Shown: piece after piece, positions 35,506 to 44,500 of the stretch
Numbering within the stretch: position 1 is the first letter of the stretch
Layout: every line of letters starts with the position of its first letter
Assembly (NCBI GenBank): GCA_965208945.1
Contig: OZ242366.1
Span: 2,976,001-3,040,000, forward strand
Origin: JAPPLB01 sp965208945
GTDB lineage: Bacteria > Acidobacteriota > Terriglobia > Bryobacterales > UBA6623
Direction: 5' to 3'
Length of the DNA stretch: 64,000 nucleotides
Notes under the pieces: model-generated
Databases searched by the model: none
Told to the model about the DNA's origin: nothing
What the model saw: only the letters and a program-made list of their open reading frames with translations
Made by a program: the position numbers and the translations under genes

Positions 35506-36060
35506 ATGAGAAAGCTCGTACTATCCTTCGTCCTGTCCGCGGCAGCTGCGGCGCTGGTGCTGCTCGGCGCGGACGACCCCAAGCCGCTCAGCCTCGCTCC
35601 GTATTATCCGACCCCGACGAAGGTAGTGAAAGCGATGCTGGAGCTGGGCGAGTTGAAGCCGGGAGAACTCCTCTACGATCTGGGCAGCGGTGACGGCCGG
35701 ATCGTCATCATGGCCGCCCAGCAGTTCGGCGCCAAAGCGGTGGGATTCGAAATCGACCCCAAGCTGGTCTACCAGAGCCGGCAGCGCATCAAGAAGCGCA
35801 AACTGACGGCGCTCGCGACCATCGAACAGCAGGACCTGATGCTGGCCGACCTCTCCCAGCCCGATCTCATCACGGTCTTCCTGTTGCCGGGATCCAATGA
35901 CAAGATCCAGCCGTTGCTGGAAGATCAGGTGAAGTCCGGGGCCCGTGTGGTCTCTCATGACTTCACCTTCCGTGGATGGGAGGCCGAGCGCGAGATCGTC
36001 GTGGAAGATCCCGAGGACGAAGCCATGCCCATCCACAAGCTGTTTCTGTACCGCCACTAG
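35506..36060 (+). CDS. Class I SAM-dependent methyltransferase with N-terminal signal
   Basis: 184 residues. Begins with a signal-peptide-like stretch (RKLVLSFVLSAAAAALVLLGA). The Rossmann-type methyltransferase fold shows motif I LLYDLGSGDGRIVIMAA, an acidic residue after beta-2 (VGFEIDP) and IEQQDLMLADLSQPDLITVFLLPG (motif IV region). Substrate unknown. Export of a SAM-dependent enzyme is unexpected because SAM is cytoplasmic, so the hydrophobic stretch may be an anchor facing inward. ATG at 35506. Confidence 0.85.
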   Translation: MRKLVLSFVLSAAAAALVLLGADDPKPLSLAPYYPTPTKVVKAMLELGELKPGELLYDLGSGDGRIVIMAAQQFGAKAVGFEIDPKLVYQSRQRIKKRKLTALATIEQQDLMLADLSQPDLITVFLLPGSNDKIQPLLEDQVKSGARVVSHDFTFRGWEAEREIVVEDPEDEAMPIHKLFLYRH

Positions 36061-36218
36061 CGGCGCTTCCCTGCTGACTTCGGCATGAGGCATGAGCGGC
36101 CTCGCGGCTGCCGCAGGTCCGGGTTTTTTCGCCTCTGTATAATGGCGGCAACCTCCTCGCTGGGGATTCTTCTCGAAGCCGGGGCCGCGCTTTCGGCCCA
36201 GGCGCGAAGGGCATACCT

Positions 36219-36350
36219 GTGTTCGAATCGATGGCGGCAAGGATTCTCGTCGAAGTCGTTCTGCTGCTGGGACTGGTGTGGATCTGGTCGTTTTTCTACA
36301 AGCGTTCGTTCGAGCAGCCCGGCCCGGATCCTCCCGACGAATCGGACTAG
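36219..36350 (+). CDS. Small single-span membrane protein (43 residues)
   Basis: GTG at 36219 (or ATG at 36231) opens a frame ending TAG at 36348-36350. A short polar start is followed by one clear membrane segment (ILVEVVLLLGLVWIWSFF), the positively charged YKRS on the expected inside, and a Pro/Asp-rich tail (EQPGPDPPDESD). No ribosome-binding site stands out. Composition and topology look like a genuine small membrane protein, but no homologue can be named. The second repeat family starts directly after its stop. Confidence 0.45.
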   Translation: MFESMAARILVEVVLLLGLVWIWSFFYKRSFEQPGPDPPDESD

Positions 36351-36531
36351 TTTTTTTCTTCGCTGCCAAGGTTGACGTTCGAGTCAAGTTGCCGCGGCGA
36401 TCCGTTGACCTGCTTGCCGGTCTGAGGACTTCCTCGCCAGTTCTCTTGCCGCCGGCTGAGGTTGACGTTCGAGTCAAGTTCTCGCGGCGATCCGTTATCC
36501 TGCTTGTTGGTCCGAGGCGGAGCCTCGCTAG
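36351..36531 (+). repeat. Second dispersed repeat family, two tandem units
   Basis: Unit 1 begins TTTTTTTCTTCGCTGCCAAG and contains GTTGACGTTCGAGTCAAGTT, CGCGGCGATCCGTT and CTGCTTGCCGGTC. Unit 2 (about 36457-36531) repeats GTTGACGTTCGAGTCAAGTT with CGCGGCGATCCGTTATCC and ends GGAGCCTCGCTAGCC. A third unit lies at 49294-49385 directly against Rep183 copy 15. Same orientation in all three. Confidence 0.75.
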
Positions 36532-36533
36532 CC

Positions 36534-38063
36534 ATGCCTTTGTTCAAGACACGGACGGCGGCGATCTACGGCGTCGATGCGCTGCACATCGACGTGGAAG
36601 TCGACATGTACCTCGGCGACCCGAAGAGCTTCATCACGGTCGGTCTGCCGGATACCGCGGTGCGGGAGAGCCGCGAGCGCATCAAGTCGTCGTTGATCAA
36701 CGCAGGATTCGGCTATCCGGCGAAGGCCGTGACGGTGAATCTTGCCCCGGCCAACATTCGCAAGGAAGGCGCCGGCTTCGATTTGCCGATAGCGCTGGGC
36801 ATCCTGGGGGCGATGGGGGCGATCCCGTCCAAAGCGCTGGAGGACTTTCTTGTCGTCGGCGAGTTGTCGTTGGACGGCGGCGTGCGGCCGGTGCGAGGGG
36901 CGCTGCCCACGGCCGTCTGCGCGAAGAAGGAAGGCGTCCCGAATGTCGTCGTCCCCAAGGAAAACGCGGTGGAAGCGGCCGTGGTCGAAGGGGTGAACGT
37001 CTACGGCGTTGACTACCTGGCCGATGTCGTCCGCCTGATCGAGAAGCCCGAGTCGCTCGAACCCGTCAGCGGCAACGCGGCGCTCAACGGCGACCCCGCG
37101 TGGAGCGCCCCGAGCCATGATTTCAGCGACGTCAAAGGACAGGAGACCGCCAAGCGGGCTCTCGAGATCGCCGCCGCCGGGGGACACAACGTCCTGATGG
37201 TCGGGCCGCCGGGCTCGGGCAAGACGATGCTCGCCAAGCGCTTCCCGGGCATCCTTCCGGGGCTGACCTTCGAAGAAGCGCTGGAGACGACCAAGGTGCA
37301 CAGCGTCTCGGGGGTGCTTGCATCGAATGCCGGCCTCATACGGGAGCGCCCTTTTCGGTCGCCTCATCACAGCATTTCGAACGCCGGACTCGTCGGCGGC
37401 GGCATGGGGATGGCGAAGCCGGGTGAAGTGAGCCTGGCTCACAACGGAGTGCTGTTCCTGGATGAGTTCCCGGAGTTCCCTCGCAACGTTCTCGAACTCC
37501 TTCGCCAGCCGCTGGAAGACGGCGAGATCACGATCGTGCGCTCCGACCTCAGCCTCACGTTCCCGTCGTCGTTCATGCTGGTGGCGGCAATGAACCCGTG
37601 TCCTTGCGGATACTTCGGCGACCCGAACCGCGACTGCCGCTGCACGCCGGCGCAGATTCAGCGCTACGTCGGCAAGATCAGCGGACCGCTGCTCGACCGC
37701 ATCGACATCCATGTCGAAGTGCCGCCGGTGAAGTACCGCGAACTGCGCTCCGACCAGCTTGCCGAACCGTCCGAGGCCATTCGACGGCGAACCGAAACGG
37801 CGCGGCAAGTGCAGATGCGCCGCGGCTATCCGAACGCCCGCATGCCGTCGAACCAAATCCGCGAATTCTGCAAACTGGATGAGAGGGGCGAGCAAAGGCT
37901 CGAGAGCGCGGTGCAGCGAATGGGGCTTTCGGCGCGCGCCCACGACCGCATTCTCAAAGTGGCCCGAACCATCGCCGACCTCAGCGGGTCGGACCAAGTG
38001 ATGTTCAACCACCTCGGGGAGGCCGTGCAGTACCGAAGCCTGGACCGGACTTACTGGGCCTGA
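36534..38063 (+). CDS. ComM/YifB family Mg-chelatase-like AAA+ ATPase
   Basis: 509 residues. N-terminal Lon-protease-like fold (IDVEVDMYLGDPKSFITVGLPD, NLAPANIRKEGAGFDLPIAL), then the AAA+ core: Walker A MVGPPGSGKTMLAKR, Walker B NGVLFLDEFPEF, sensor MLVAAMNPCPCGYFGD. The C-terminal Mg_chelatase_C domain ends LDRTYWA. ComM is a hexameric helicase that aids branch migration during natural transformation. The ATG at 36534 matches the family N-terminus (MPLFKTRTAAIYG); an earlier frame start at 36462 reads through the second repeat family. Confidence 0.94.
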   Translation: MPLFKTRTAAIYGVDALHIDVEVDMYLGDPKSFITVGLPDTAVRESRERIKSSLINAGFGYPAKAVTVNLAPANIRKEGAGFDLPIALGILGAMGAIPSKALEDFLVVGELSLDGGVRPVRGALPTAVCAKKEGVPNVVVPKENAVEAAVVEGVNVYGVDYLADVVRLIEKPESLEPVSGNAALNGDPAWSAPSHDFSDVKGQETAKRALEIAAAGGHNVLMVGPPGSGKTMLAKRFPGILPGLTFEEALETTKVHSVSGVLASNAGLIRERPFRSPHHSISNAGLVGGGMGMAKPGEVSLAHNGVLFLDEFPEFPRNVLELLRQPLEDGEITIVRSDLSLTFPSSFMLVAAMNPCPCGYFGDPNRDCRCTPAQIQRYVGKISGPLLDRIDIHVEVPPVKYRELRSDQLAEPSEAIRRRTETARQVQMRRGYPNARMPSNQIREFCKLDERGEQRLESAVQRMGLSARAHDRILKVARTIADLSGSDQVMFNHLGEAVQYRSLDRTYWA

Positions 38064-38212
38064 CAGAAAAAAGGCCGTGATTCGTGTCTCGTGACTCGTG
38101 AAAAACCTTAAAGGCCATGTTGCGCGGGCCTTTTTCCTCCGCCCGGCTCGCGCCTCGTCCTGACGACCCTCACACACACTTCACCTCGCCTTGTGGTGAG
38201 AAATTCAGGCTT
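38064..38212 (+). repeat. Rep183 copy 9 (type B, left end missing)
   Basis: About 149 bases from GAAAAAAGGCCGTGATTCG (heptamers GTGATTC, GTGTCTC, GTGACTC) to a right end GGTGAGAAATTCAGGCTT with two changes. The left terminus is lost: it begins directly after the TGA of the ComM-like gene. Confidence 0.82.
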
Positions 38213-38257
38213 GCGGCACAAGCGGCCGGTTTAGAATAGAGGAAGGTCGTCGAGGAC

Positions 38258-38466
38258 TCTCAAGATTCCGCTGGGGCACGGTCGCCGGGACTACCGATCA
38301 CTTCGGATACAAGGCCGTCGGGAATAGCAAGAGCCCTTACGATTTCCACGCTACCATCCCGTGCCTCATGGGCTTCGACCACGAAGAGCTTTCTTACCAT
38401 CACAACGGCCGCGACATGCTCCTCGCGGACGTTCAGGGCAGTGCAGTCAACGAGGTCGGGGCGTAA
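38258..38466 (+). pseudogene. C-terminal remnant of a third DUF1501 gene
   Basis: About 69 codons ending in TAA at 38464-38466 read GTTDHFGYKAVGNSKSPYDF, then HATIPCLMGFDHEELSYHH and NGRDMLLADVQGSAV. This matches the last 55-60 residues of the two intact DUF1501 proteins (TDEYGY-AVE-KVH-HDLHATILHLLG-DH-KLT...GRD-RLTDVHGEVVH). No start or upstream domain remains, so it is a relic left by deletion, possibly linked to the truncated Rep183 copy 9 just upstream. Confidence 0.8.
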
Positions 38467-38469
38467 ACC

Positions 38470-38679
38470 ATGTCCGACAGTGACCAGTTGCGTATTGATC
38501 GCGACGCCTTGTCTATCGTCTCGCTGGAGGAGCAAGACCGGCTCGACCGCGAGTACTGGCGAAGCAAGACTCCCCGCGAGCGCTGGGAAGCGCTCGAAAC
38601 AATCCGGCAAATCCTGTATGACTACGATCCCTCTACCGCGCGACTTCAGCGCGTTCTTGAAATTACTCGCCGAACATGA
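38470..38679 (+). CDS. Small hydrophilic protein preceding the nucleotidyltransferase
   Basis: 69 residues (MSDSDQLRIDRDALSIVSLE onwards), rich in charged residues, helical (RERWEALETIRQILYDYDPSTARLQRVLEI), with no membrane segment. It overlaps the start of the nucleotidyltransferase gene by 62 bases in another frame, the usual layout of paired toxin-antitoxin-like or AbiEii-like modules, in which a small protein precedes an MNT-type enzyme. Toxin-antitoxin function is inferred from layout only. Confidence 0.65.
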   Translation: MSDSDQLRIDRDALSIVSLEEQDRLDREYWRSKTPRERWEALETIRQILYDYDPSTARLQRVLEITRRT

Positions 38680-39248
38680 AGTCCGCTACATCCTTGTTGG
38701 CGGATATGCGGTTGCTCATCATGGCTACGTGCGGGGGACGGCCGACATGGACCTCTGGGTCGATCAAGCCGGAGACAACCCCGACCGCCTCGTAGCCGCC
38801 ATTCGGGAGTTCGGCTTTTCCAGCGCCGACTTGACGCCGGACCATTTCCACAAAGATGCGCAGATCATCCGTATGGGCGTGCCTCCACTTCGCATCGAGT
38901 TGATGACATCCGTTTCGGGCGTGGGCTTCGACGAGTGCTACGATCGACGAGAGATCGTGAACTGGGATGGATAGCCTGCATTTCTCACCATCCGACGGTC
39001 GAAGCACGCGATACGACCGCCAGGACTTCGTTGCGCTTGCTTGCCGTGCTCAACGTACGGTTCAAGTACGCCTGCGCGCGCCAAGCAGCGCGCGCCTCGT
39101 CCTGACGGCCCTCTCACGCACTTCGCCTCGCCACATGGTGAGAAATGCAGGCTTGCCTGTGTCGGTGATCAGCCTCGACATGCTCAGGCAAAACAAGCAA
39201 GCGGCAAGCCGGCAGAAGGATCTCAACGATCTGGATCAATTGGACTGA
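38618..39248 (+). pseudogene. MNT-fold nucleotidyltransferase gene split by Rep183
   Basis: The 5' part (ATG 38618 to 38971, 118 codons) encodes an MNT-type nucleotidyltransferase: VRYILVGGYAVAHHGYVRG, then TADMDLWVD with the catalytic Asp pair, then PPLRIELMTSVSGVGFDECY. It stops at a TAG provided by Rep183 copy 10. Beyond the repeat, LPVSVISLDMLRQNKQAASRQ and KDLNDLDQLD (to 39248) is the usual family C-terminus. Removing 38972-39152 joins GGA directly to TTG CCT GTG in frame, giving about 150 residues, the normal family length. A truncated 118-residue protein may still be made. Confidence 0.82.
38972..39154 (+). repeat. Rep183 copy 10 (type A, inside a gene)
   Basis: 183 bases. The left end TAGCCTGCATTTCTCACCA supplies the stop of the nucleotidyltransferase; the right end reads GCAGGCTT, so the terminal TA is TT here. 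It carries small changes (ACCATCC, CACATGG) at matching places of the two termini, an inverted compensation. Confidence 0.93.
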
Positions 39249-39284
39249 ATCGTTCTCTCCTCTTCGTAAGGAGGCTTCCGCGTA

Positions 39285-39977
39285 GTGACAGACCTCACTA
39301 ATCGGACCGTGCTCATCACCGGAGCCAGCGGCGGCCTGGGCCGCTCGGTCACCGAAATCTTTTTGTCGGCGGGGGCGTCGGTCGTTGCCGTTGCCCTGGA
39401 CTTCCCGGAGACTTCAGCGAAGCCTGCCTGTACTCAAGTCGCCGCTGATCTCACCACCGCCCAGGGAGTCGGCGATATGCTGGCCGCCGGCTTGAAGCCG
39501 AGCGGCAGGATCGACGCGCTCGTGCACGTCACCGGCGGTTTCGCGGGGGGCGCGCCGGTTCACGAAACCGACGAGGCGACTTGGGACCACATGATGAACC
39601 TCAACCTGAAAGCAGCCTTTCTGGTGACACGGGCCGTACTGGGTCCCATGATCGACGCCGGTTACGGCCGCATCGTCGCGGTGGGCGCGCGGGCCGGCGC
39701 GGACCCGGCCGCCGGGTTGAGCGCCTACAACGTGTCGAAGGCGGGGCTGCACATGTTGATCCGGACGATCGCTCTGGAGGGGAAGAGACACGGCATCACG
39801 GCCAACGCGGTGATGCCGAGCATCATCGACACGCCCGCGAACCGCAAGGCCATGCCCAAGGCGGACTTCTCGAAGTGGGTGGCTCCCATGTCGATCGCGC
39901 GGCAGATCCTCTGGTTGTGCTCCGAGGAAGCGTCTGACGTCAGCGGCGCGCTGCTCCCTGTTTACGGCCGGTCGTAG
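39285..39977 (+). CDS. Short-chain dehydrogenase/reductase, second
   Basis: 230 residues, GTG start with a strong AAGGAGG site 10-11 bases upstream. NAD(P) motif TGASGGLGRS, HVTGG in place of NNAG, Tyr-Lys in SAYNVSKAGLHML and C-terminal VSGALLPVYGRS. The usual catalytic Ser is replaced by Gly/Ala in VAVGARAGADP, so activity is uncertain or divergent. It ends with a TAG that also begins the decayed Rep183 copy 11. Confidence 0.87.
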   Translation: MTDLTNRTVLITGASGGLGRSVTEIFLSAGASVVAVALDFPETSAKPACTQVAADLTTAQGVGDMLAAGLKPSGRIDALVHVTGGFAGGAPVHETDEATWDHMMNLNLKAAFLVTRAVLGPMIDAGYGRIVAVGARAGADPAAGLSAYNVSKAGLHMLIRTIALEGKRHGITANAVMPSIIDTPANRKAMPKADFSKWVAPMSIARQILWLCSEEASDVSGALLPVYGRS

Positions 39978-40060
39978 CCTGACTTACTTTCCCACCTTGC
40001 ATGTGGCAAGGCAGGGGCAAGAGGCGAGTGAGGAGCGGGCTTTTTTCCTCCGCCCGAGTG
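39975..40060 (+). repeat. Rep183 copy 11 (decayed), holding an IS110 left-end remnant
   Basis: A degenerate left terminus (TAGCCTGACTTACTTTCCCAC) is followed by CT and, at 39998-40035, a 38-base stretch matching the first 38 bases of the IS110 element at 30573 in 33 positions (e.g. ATGTGGCAAGG, GAGTGAGGAG). It then passes to TTTTTTCCTCCGCCCG, the linker module of Rep183. The right terminus is missing. The break point is the same CAC-CT position used by the intact IS110. Confidence 0.72.
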
Positions 40061-40126
40061 CGGATCGTACAAGCGGGAACCAGCGGGGCCGGTGTCAACG
40101 CCGCTTGATCAGCAGGATGTTTCAGG

Positions 40127-41584
40127 TCAGACCAGGATGTCGTGAACCACTTCCCCGTGGACATCGGTCAGGCGCATATCGCGACCGCTGAAGTGGAAGG
40201 TGAGCTTGGTGTGGTCGATGCCGAGAAGGTGCAGGATCGTCGCGTGCAGGTCGTGCACGTGAACCTTGTTCTCGACGGCGAAGTAGCCGTACTCGTCGGT
40301 CGCGCCGTAGGTCGTACCGCCCTTGACGCCGCCGCCGGCCATCCACATCGTAAAACCGAAGGGGTTGTGGTCGCGACCCGTGGCATTCGGATCGGCATGG
40401 AACTGCGCCGTCGGGGTGCGCCCGAATTCTCCGCCCCAAACGACGAGCGTGTCCTCTAGGAGGCCCCGCGCCTTGAGGTCTTTCAACAGAGCGGCGATGG
40501 GCTGGTCCGTCGCCCTGGCATTCAGGCGGTGCCCGTCTTCGAGGCGGGAATGCTGGTCCCAGCGATCGATGGGGCACTTGGGCGTGAGCAACTCGATGAA
40601 CCGCACGCCCCGCTCGATCATACGCCGCGCCAGCAGACACTGCCGTCCGAACTCCTCCGTATCGGGCTCGCCCAAGCCGTAGAGTTGTTTGACGGCTGCC
40701 GACTCGCCGCTCAAGTCGAGCAGGCCGGGGACTTCCGACTGCATGCGAAAAGCAAGTTCGTAGTTCGAAATGGCGGCCTCGACTTCGCTGACGGTGCCGA
40801 AGCGCTCCAGCACGCCCCGGTTCAGTTTACGGAGCAGAGACAGCTTTCCCCGCTGATGTTCCGGAGTGGTCTCACGGGGCTTGAGGTCGGCGATCGGATG
40901 CTGGCCGCGCCGGAAAAGCATACCCTGGTAGGCGGCCGGCAGAAAACCGCTGCCGAAGATGTCCAGCCCGCCCGGAGGGATCAGGCCGCTGTCGAGCACC
41001 ACAAATCCGGGCAGGTTCCGGCAATGACTGCCGAGGCCGTAGGTGATCCAGGCGCCCATGCTCGGGCGGCCCTGGAATCCCGATCCGGTATGCATGAAGT
41101 AGTTGGCCGCGGTGTGCTCGGAGTGATCCGCGACCATCGAACGAATGATCGCCAGATCGTCAACACACTCGGCGACATGGGGAAACAGTTCGCTGACCCA
41201 GGCCCCGGACTCGCCGTGCCGGCGGAACGAAAAAGGAGACGGGAAGATCTGGTCGCTGATGTTGAAGACGGTGGTCGGTGTCTCGAGCGGAATCTTGCGG
41301 CCGGCCTCCCTGGCGAGCCGCGGTTTCGGATCGAATGTATCCATCTGCGACGGCCCGCCGTCCATGAAGAGGAAGATCACCGCCTTGGCCTTGGCGGGAT
41401 AGTGCGAGGGCCGCGGGAGCATCGGGTTCACGTCCCGCCTCGTCTCGGCGGCCGCCGACGCTTCAGCCATCAGCGCGGCCAGCGCGAGGCCGCCAAAACC
41501 GTTGGCGGCGCGGCAGAGCATTTCCCGCCGGGAGAATGCCTCCCCCGCAGCGAAGCGGCGCCGGTGTGGTGTGTGCTCGGTCAT
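40127..41584 (-). CDS. DUF1501 family protein, second pair
   Basis: 485 residues from the ATG at 41584, which overlaps the upstream PSD1 stop (ATGA). Tat-like signal (SRREMLCRAANGFGGLALAALMAEA). Motifs match the family: IFLFMDGGPSQMDTFDPKP, SELFPHVAECVDDLAIIRSM, LVVWGGEFGRTPTAQF, GRDHNPFGFTMWMAGGGVKGG, VHVHDLHATILHLLGIDH. An earlier frame start at 41638 adds 18 residues lying inside the PSD1 gene and is rejected. Exported partner of the PSD1 protein; biochemical role unknown. Confidence 0.93.
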   Translation of the reverse strand: MTEHTPHRRRFAAGEAFSRREMLCRAANGFGGLALAALMAEASAAAETRRDVNPMLPRPSHYPAKAKAVIFLFMDGGPSQMDTFDPKPRLAREAGRKIPLETPTTVFNISDQIFPSPFSFRRHGESGAWVSELFPHVAECVDDLAIIRSMVADHSEHTAANYFMHTGSGFQGRPSMGAWITYGLGSHCRNLPGFVVLDSGLIPPGGLDIFGSGFLPAAYQGMLFRRGQHPIADLKPRETTPEHQRGKLSLLRKLNRGVLERFGTVSEVEAAISNYELAFRMQSEVPGLLDLSGESAAVKQLYGLGEPDTEEFGRQCLLARRMIERGVRFIELLTPKCPIDRWDQHSRLEDGHRLNARATDQPIAALLKDLKARGLLEDTLVVWGGEFGRTPTAQFHADPNATGRDHNPFGFTMWMAGGGVKGGTTYGATDEYGYFAVENKVHVHDLHATILHLLGIDHTKLTFHFSGRDMRLTDVHGEVVHDILV

Positions 41585-44500
41585 CGAATGAAAATGAACT
41601 CCGTGCTGTTGATCAGCACGTGAGCCAAGTCGGCCCAACAGCGCGGGTCGTCGATTCCGGCTCCATCATAGCGGTTCGCCTGTTGGCGGAGAAACGCGGA
41701 GACCTCGCGCCTCTCGTCCTCGCTGGGCGGCCGGGCGAAGGCGCGGAGAAACATGCTCCGGATGCGGCCGCTCGGGTCCGGCTCATCACGCAACATCCGG
41801 CCGGCCCAGCGCCGGGCCTCCAGGGCGACGAACTCGTTGTTCATCATCATCAGGGCTTGCGACGGGACGGTGGATGTATTCCGGCGGCCGATCGTCGATA
41901 TCGGGAGCGGGTAATCAAAAGCCAGGAACAGCGGCGTCAGGAAGTTGCGGCGCACGCCGATGTAGAGGCTGCGCCGGCTCTTGCCGTCGAGCGGGCCGGG
42001 CCTTGGCGGCTTGCCGCGTCCATCCTGATGCTCGCTGATGTGTGGCGTGACCGAGGGGCCGTACAGGGCCGGGTCGAGCGAACCTGAAACGGCGAGCAGC
42101 GAATCGCGGATGATCTCCGCTTCGAGCCGCCGCACGGGCATGTGATGAAGCAGCCGGTTTTCCGGATCAACCGCTTGCGCTTGCGGCGCCGATCGAGCCG
42201 ACATGCGGTAGGTCCGACTCGACAACATGAGGCGATGCATCGCTTTTATCGACCAGCCGCTATCGATAAACCGCTTCGCGAGGTAGTCGAGCAGTGCGGG
42301 ATGCGTGGGGGGCTGCCCGGTAATACCGAAGTTGTCGGTCGAGCGGACGATGCCTTCGCCGAAATGGTGCTTCCAGATGCGGTTGACCATCACTCGCGCT
42401 GGAAGAGGGTTGCCGGGCCGGGCGAGTTGCCGCGCGACATGCAGCCGGCCGCTGCCGTTGCTCGTTTTGCCGGCCGGCGGCGACGAGATGACACGCAAGA
42501 ACCCCCGGGGCACTTCTTTCCCAAGGTTCTTGTGATTGCCGCGCAGGTGAATTCTGACGTCGTGCGGCGCCTCGTCACGGCTGCTCATCGCGAACGACGA
42601 CTCCGGGATCGACTTCGCCATGCGGGCCCGGACGCGCTGGAGTTCGCGAAGTTGCACTCGCTCGGATTCGGGGAGGATCACGGCCGCCTGCTCCCGGCTC
42701 GGGAAAGGATTTACGGCCGCAAAGAGCGGATCGGCTCCGCGATCGCCTGGCTGTTGGCGCACCACGGTGTCGAACAGCTTCCGGTACGCGTCCGCCAGGC
42801 CGCCTGACGATCGGATGTCCTTTCGCTCCAGCAGGGAGGAGACTCTCGCATCGACGGGACCGTCGCCGGGCGGCTCTTTCGAGTCGGAGAGAACAATGCG
42901 GTCCACGATAATGTGTCCTTTCCGGCTGCGGTCCACGAGCTCGAAGTAACAGAGGCGGTCGAACTGCGTCGTCAATTGCGCGGACTGCCATTCGAAGCTG
43001 TCGGCGCCGGTGGGCACGAAAACCTTGCTCTTGTAGCTGTCGGCGACCAGAGTCAGCCGAACGTCCGACAAGCGCGTTCGAACGAGATTTCCGCCGCGCC
43101 CCGCCAGCCGCACGTGCAGCCAGCGCCTGGGCATGCGGAATTTGCGAGAGGTCAGGCTTCCTACGAAAGTGTCGGAACCGTTGCGATAGGAGTCGGCGAC
43201 TCCTTCTGCGCGGTAGTCGGCGAGGGGCAGATCGGGGGCCGGCCGATAGCGTGTGCCGCCGGCAAAGGCCTGACCGGAAACGATCCACGACGGGAAGCCG
43301 GGCTTCTCGAAATCTTCAAACTCGATGTCGTTGCGCCGCGAGGCCGCCTTGACGGATCTCTCTGTGATCTCGGCCTTGACCGTTTCGACGGCGTGGCCGA
43401 AACCGGCGGCCTCGCCTCTTGCGATGATTTGCGCGATGCGGATCAACGGGTGGAAGGGGTGAGAAGGGTCCTCCAGCGCCCGGCGGAGCTGGTTCGCTCG
43501 GGCGATGTGAAGCGAGTCCGCTTCGGCGGAGAGATAGCCGTCTTCACCGACAACCAGATCGGCCGCCCTCGTCAGATCCGATGCCAGACGCGCGGCCAGG
43601 CGCTCCGGCACGGGGGCAAGCAGCTCGTGAATCTTCCCGTTCGTTCCCGCAAGCCTGGCGGCCCATCCGGCGATTTCCCTCTCGCGCTCGGGTGAATCGA
43701 CGACGGCTTCGCGGATGTCTGTGCTGTGCATGACTCCGGCCAGCGCGTAGTAATCGGCCGTGGGAATGGGGTCGAACTTGTGATCGTGGCAACGGGCGCA
43801 GGCGACGGTGAGCCCCAGGAACGCCTTGCCGATGACGTCGATCTGGTTGTCAACCTGGTCGGCGCGGGCCTGGACCGAGTCGGTGGCGCTGTTGAGGACT
43901 TCTCCAAACCAATAAATTCCGGTGCCGACCGGGGAAGCGAGTGAAGAGCCGCCGGGAGTGAGCCGCGGCCGGTCGAGCAGGTCGCCGGCGATCTGTTCGC
44001 GCATGAACTCGTCGTAGGGCAGATCGTCGTTGAAGGCGCGGATCACGTAGTCGCGATAGCGCCAGGCATCCAGTTTGTTGTTGTCGAACTCGTGGCCGTT
44101 CGTTTCGGCGTAGCGGACAAGATCCAACCAGTGCCGCGCCCAGCGCTCTCCGTAGTGCGGGGATGCGAGCAACCGCTCGACGACATTCTGGAAAGCCTGC
44201 GGCGAGTCGTCGGCGAGAAAGTCCCCGATCTCTTTCGGCGTCGGCGGAAGACCGGTCAGGTCAAACGTGACTCGCCGCAGGAGGGTGCGTTTGTCGGCCG
44301 GGACAGCAGGAGACAGGCCTTTGGATTCGAGTGCAGCCAGGATGAAGTTGTCCACCTCGTTGAGCGGCCAGCCGCTTCGTTGGACCGATGGCGGCAAGGA
44401 GTCTCGAATCGGCTGGAACGACCAGAACCGGCGGCCCTCCTCGATGTCGATCGAAACGGGCGCAGTCGATGGGGGCGCCTCGTCGGTACGAGGGTCCGGG

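Noticed and set aside
36528..38177. 549-codon minus-strand ORF opposite the ComM-like gene
   Set aside because: Shadow frame; low-complexity His/Arg/Asp-rich translation, while the plus strand encodes all AAA+ motifs.
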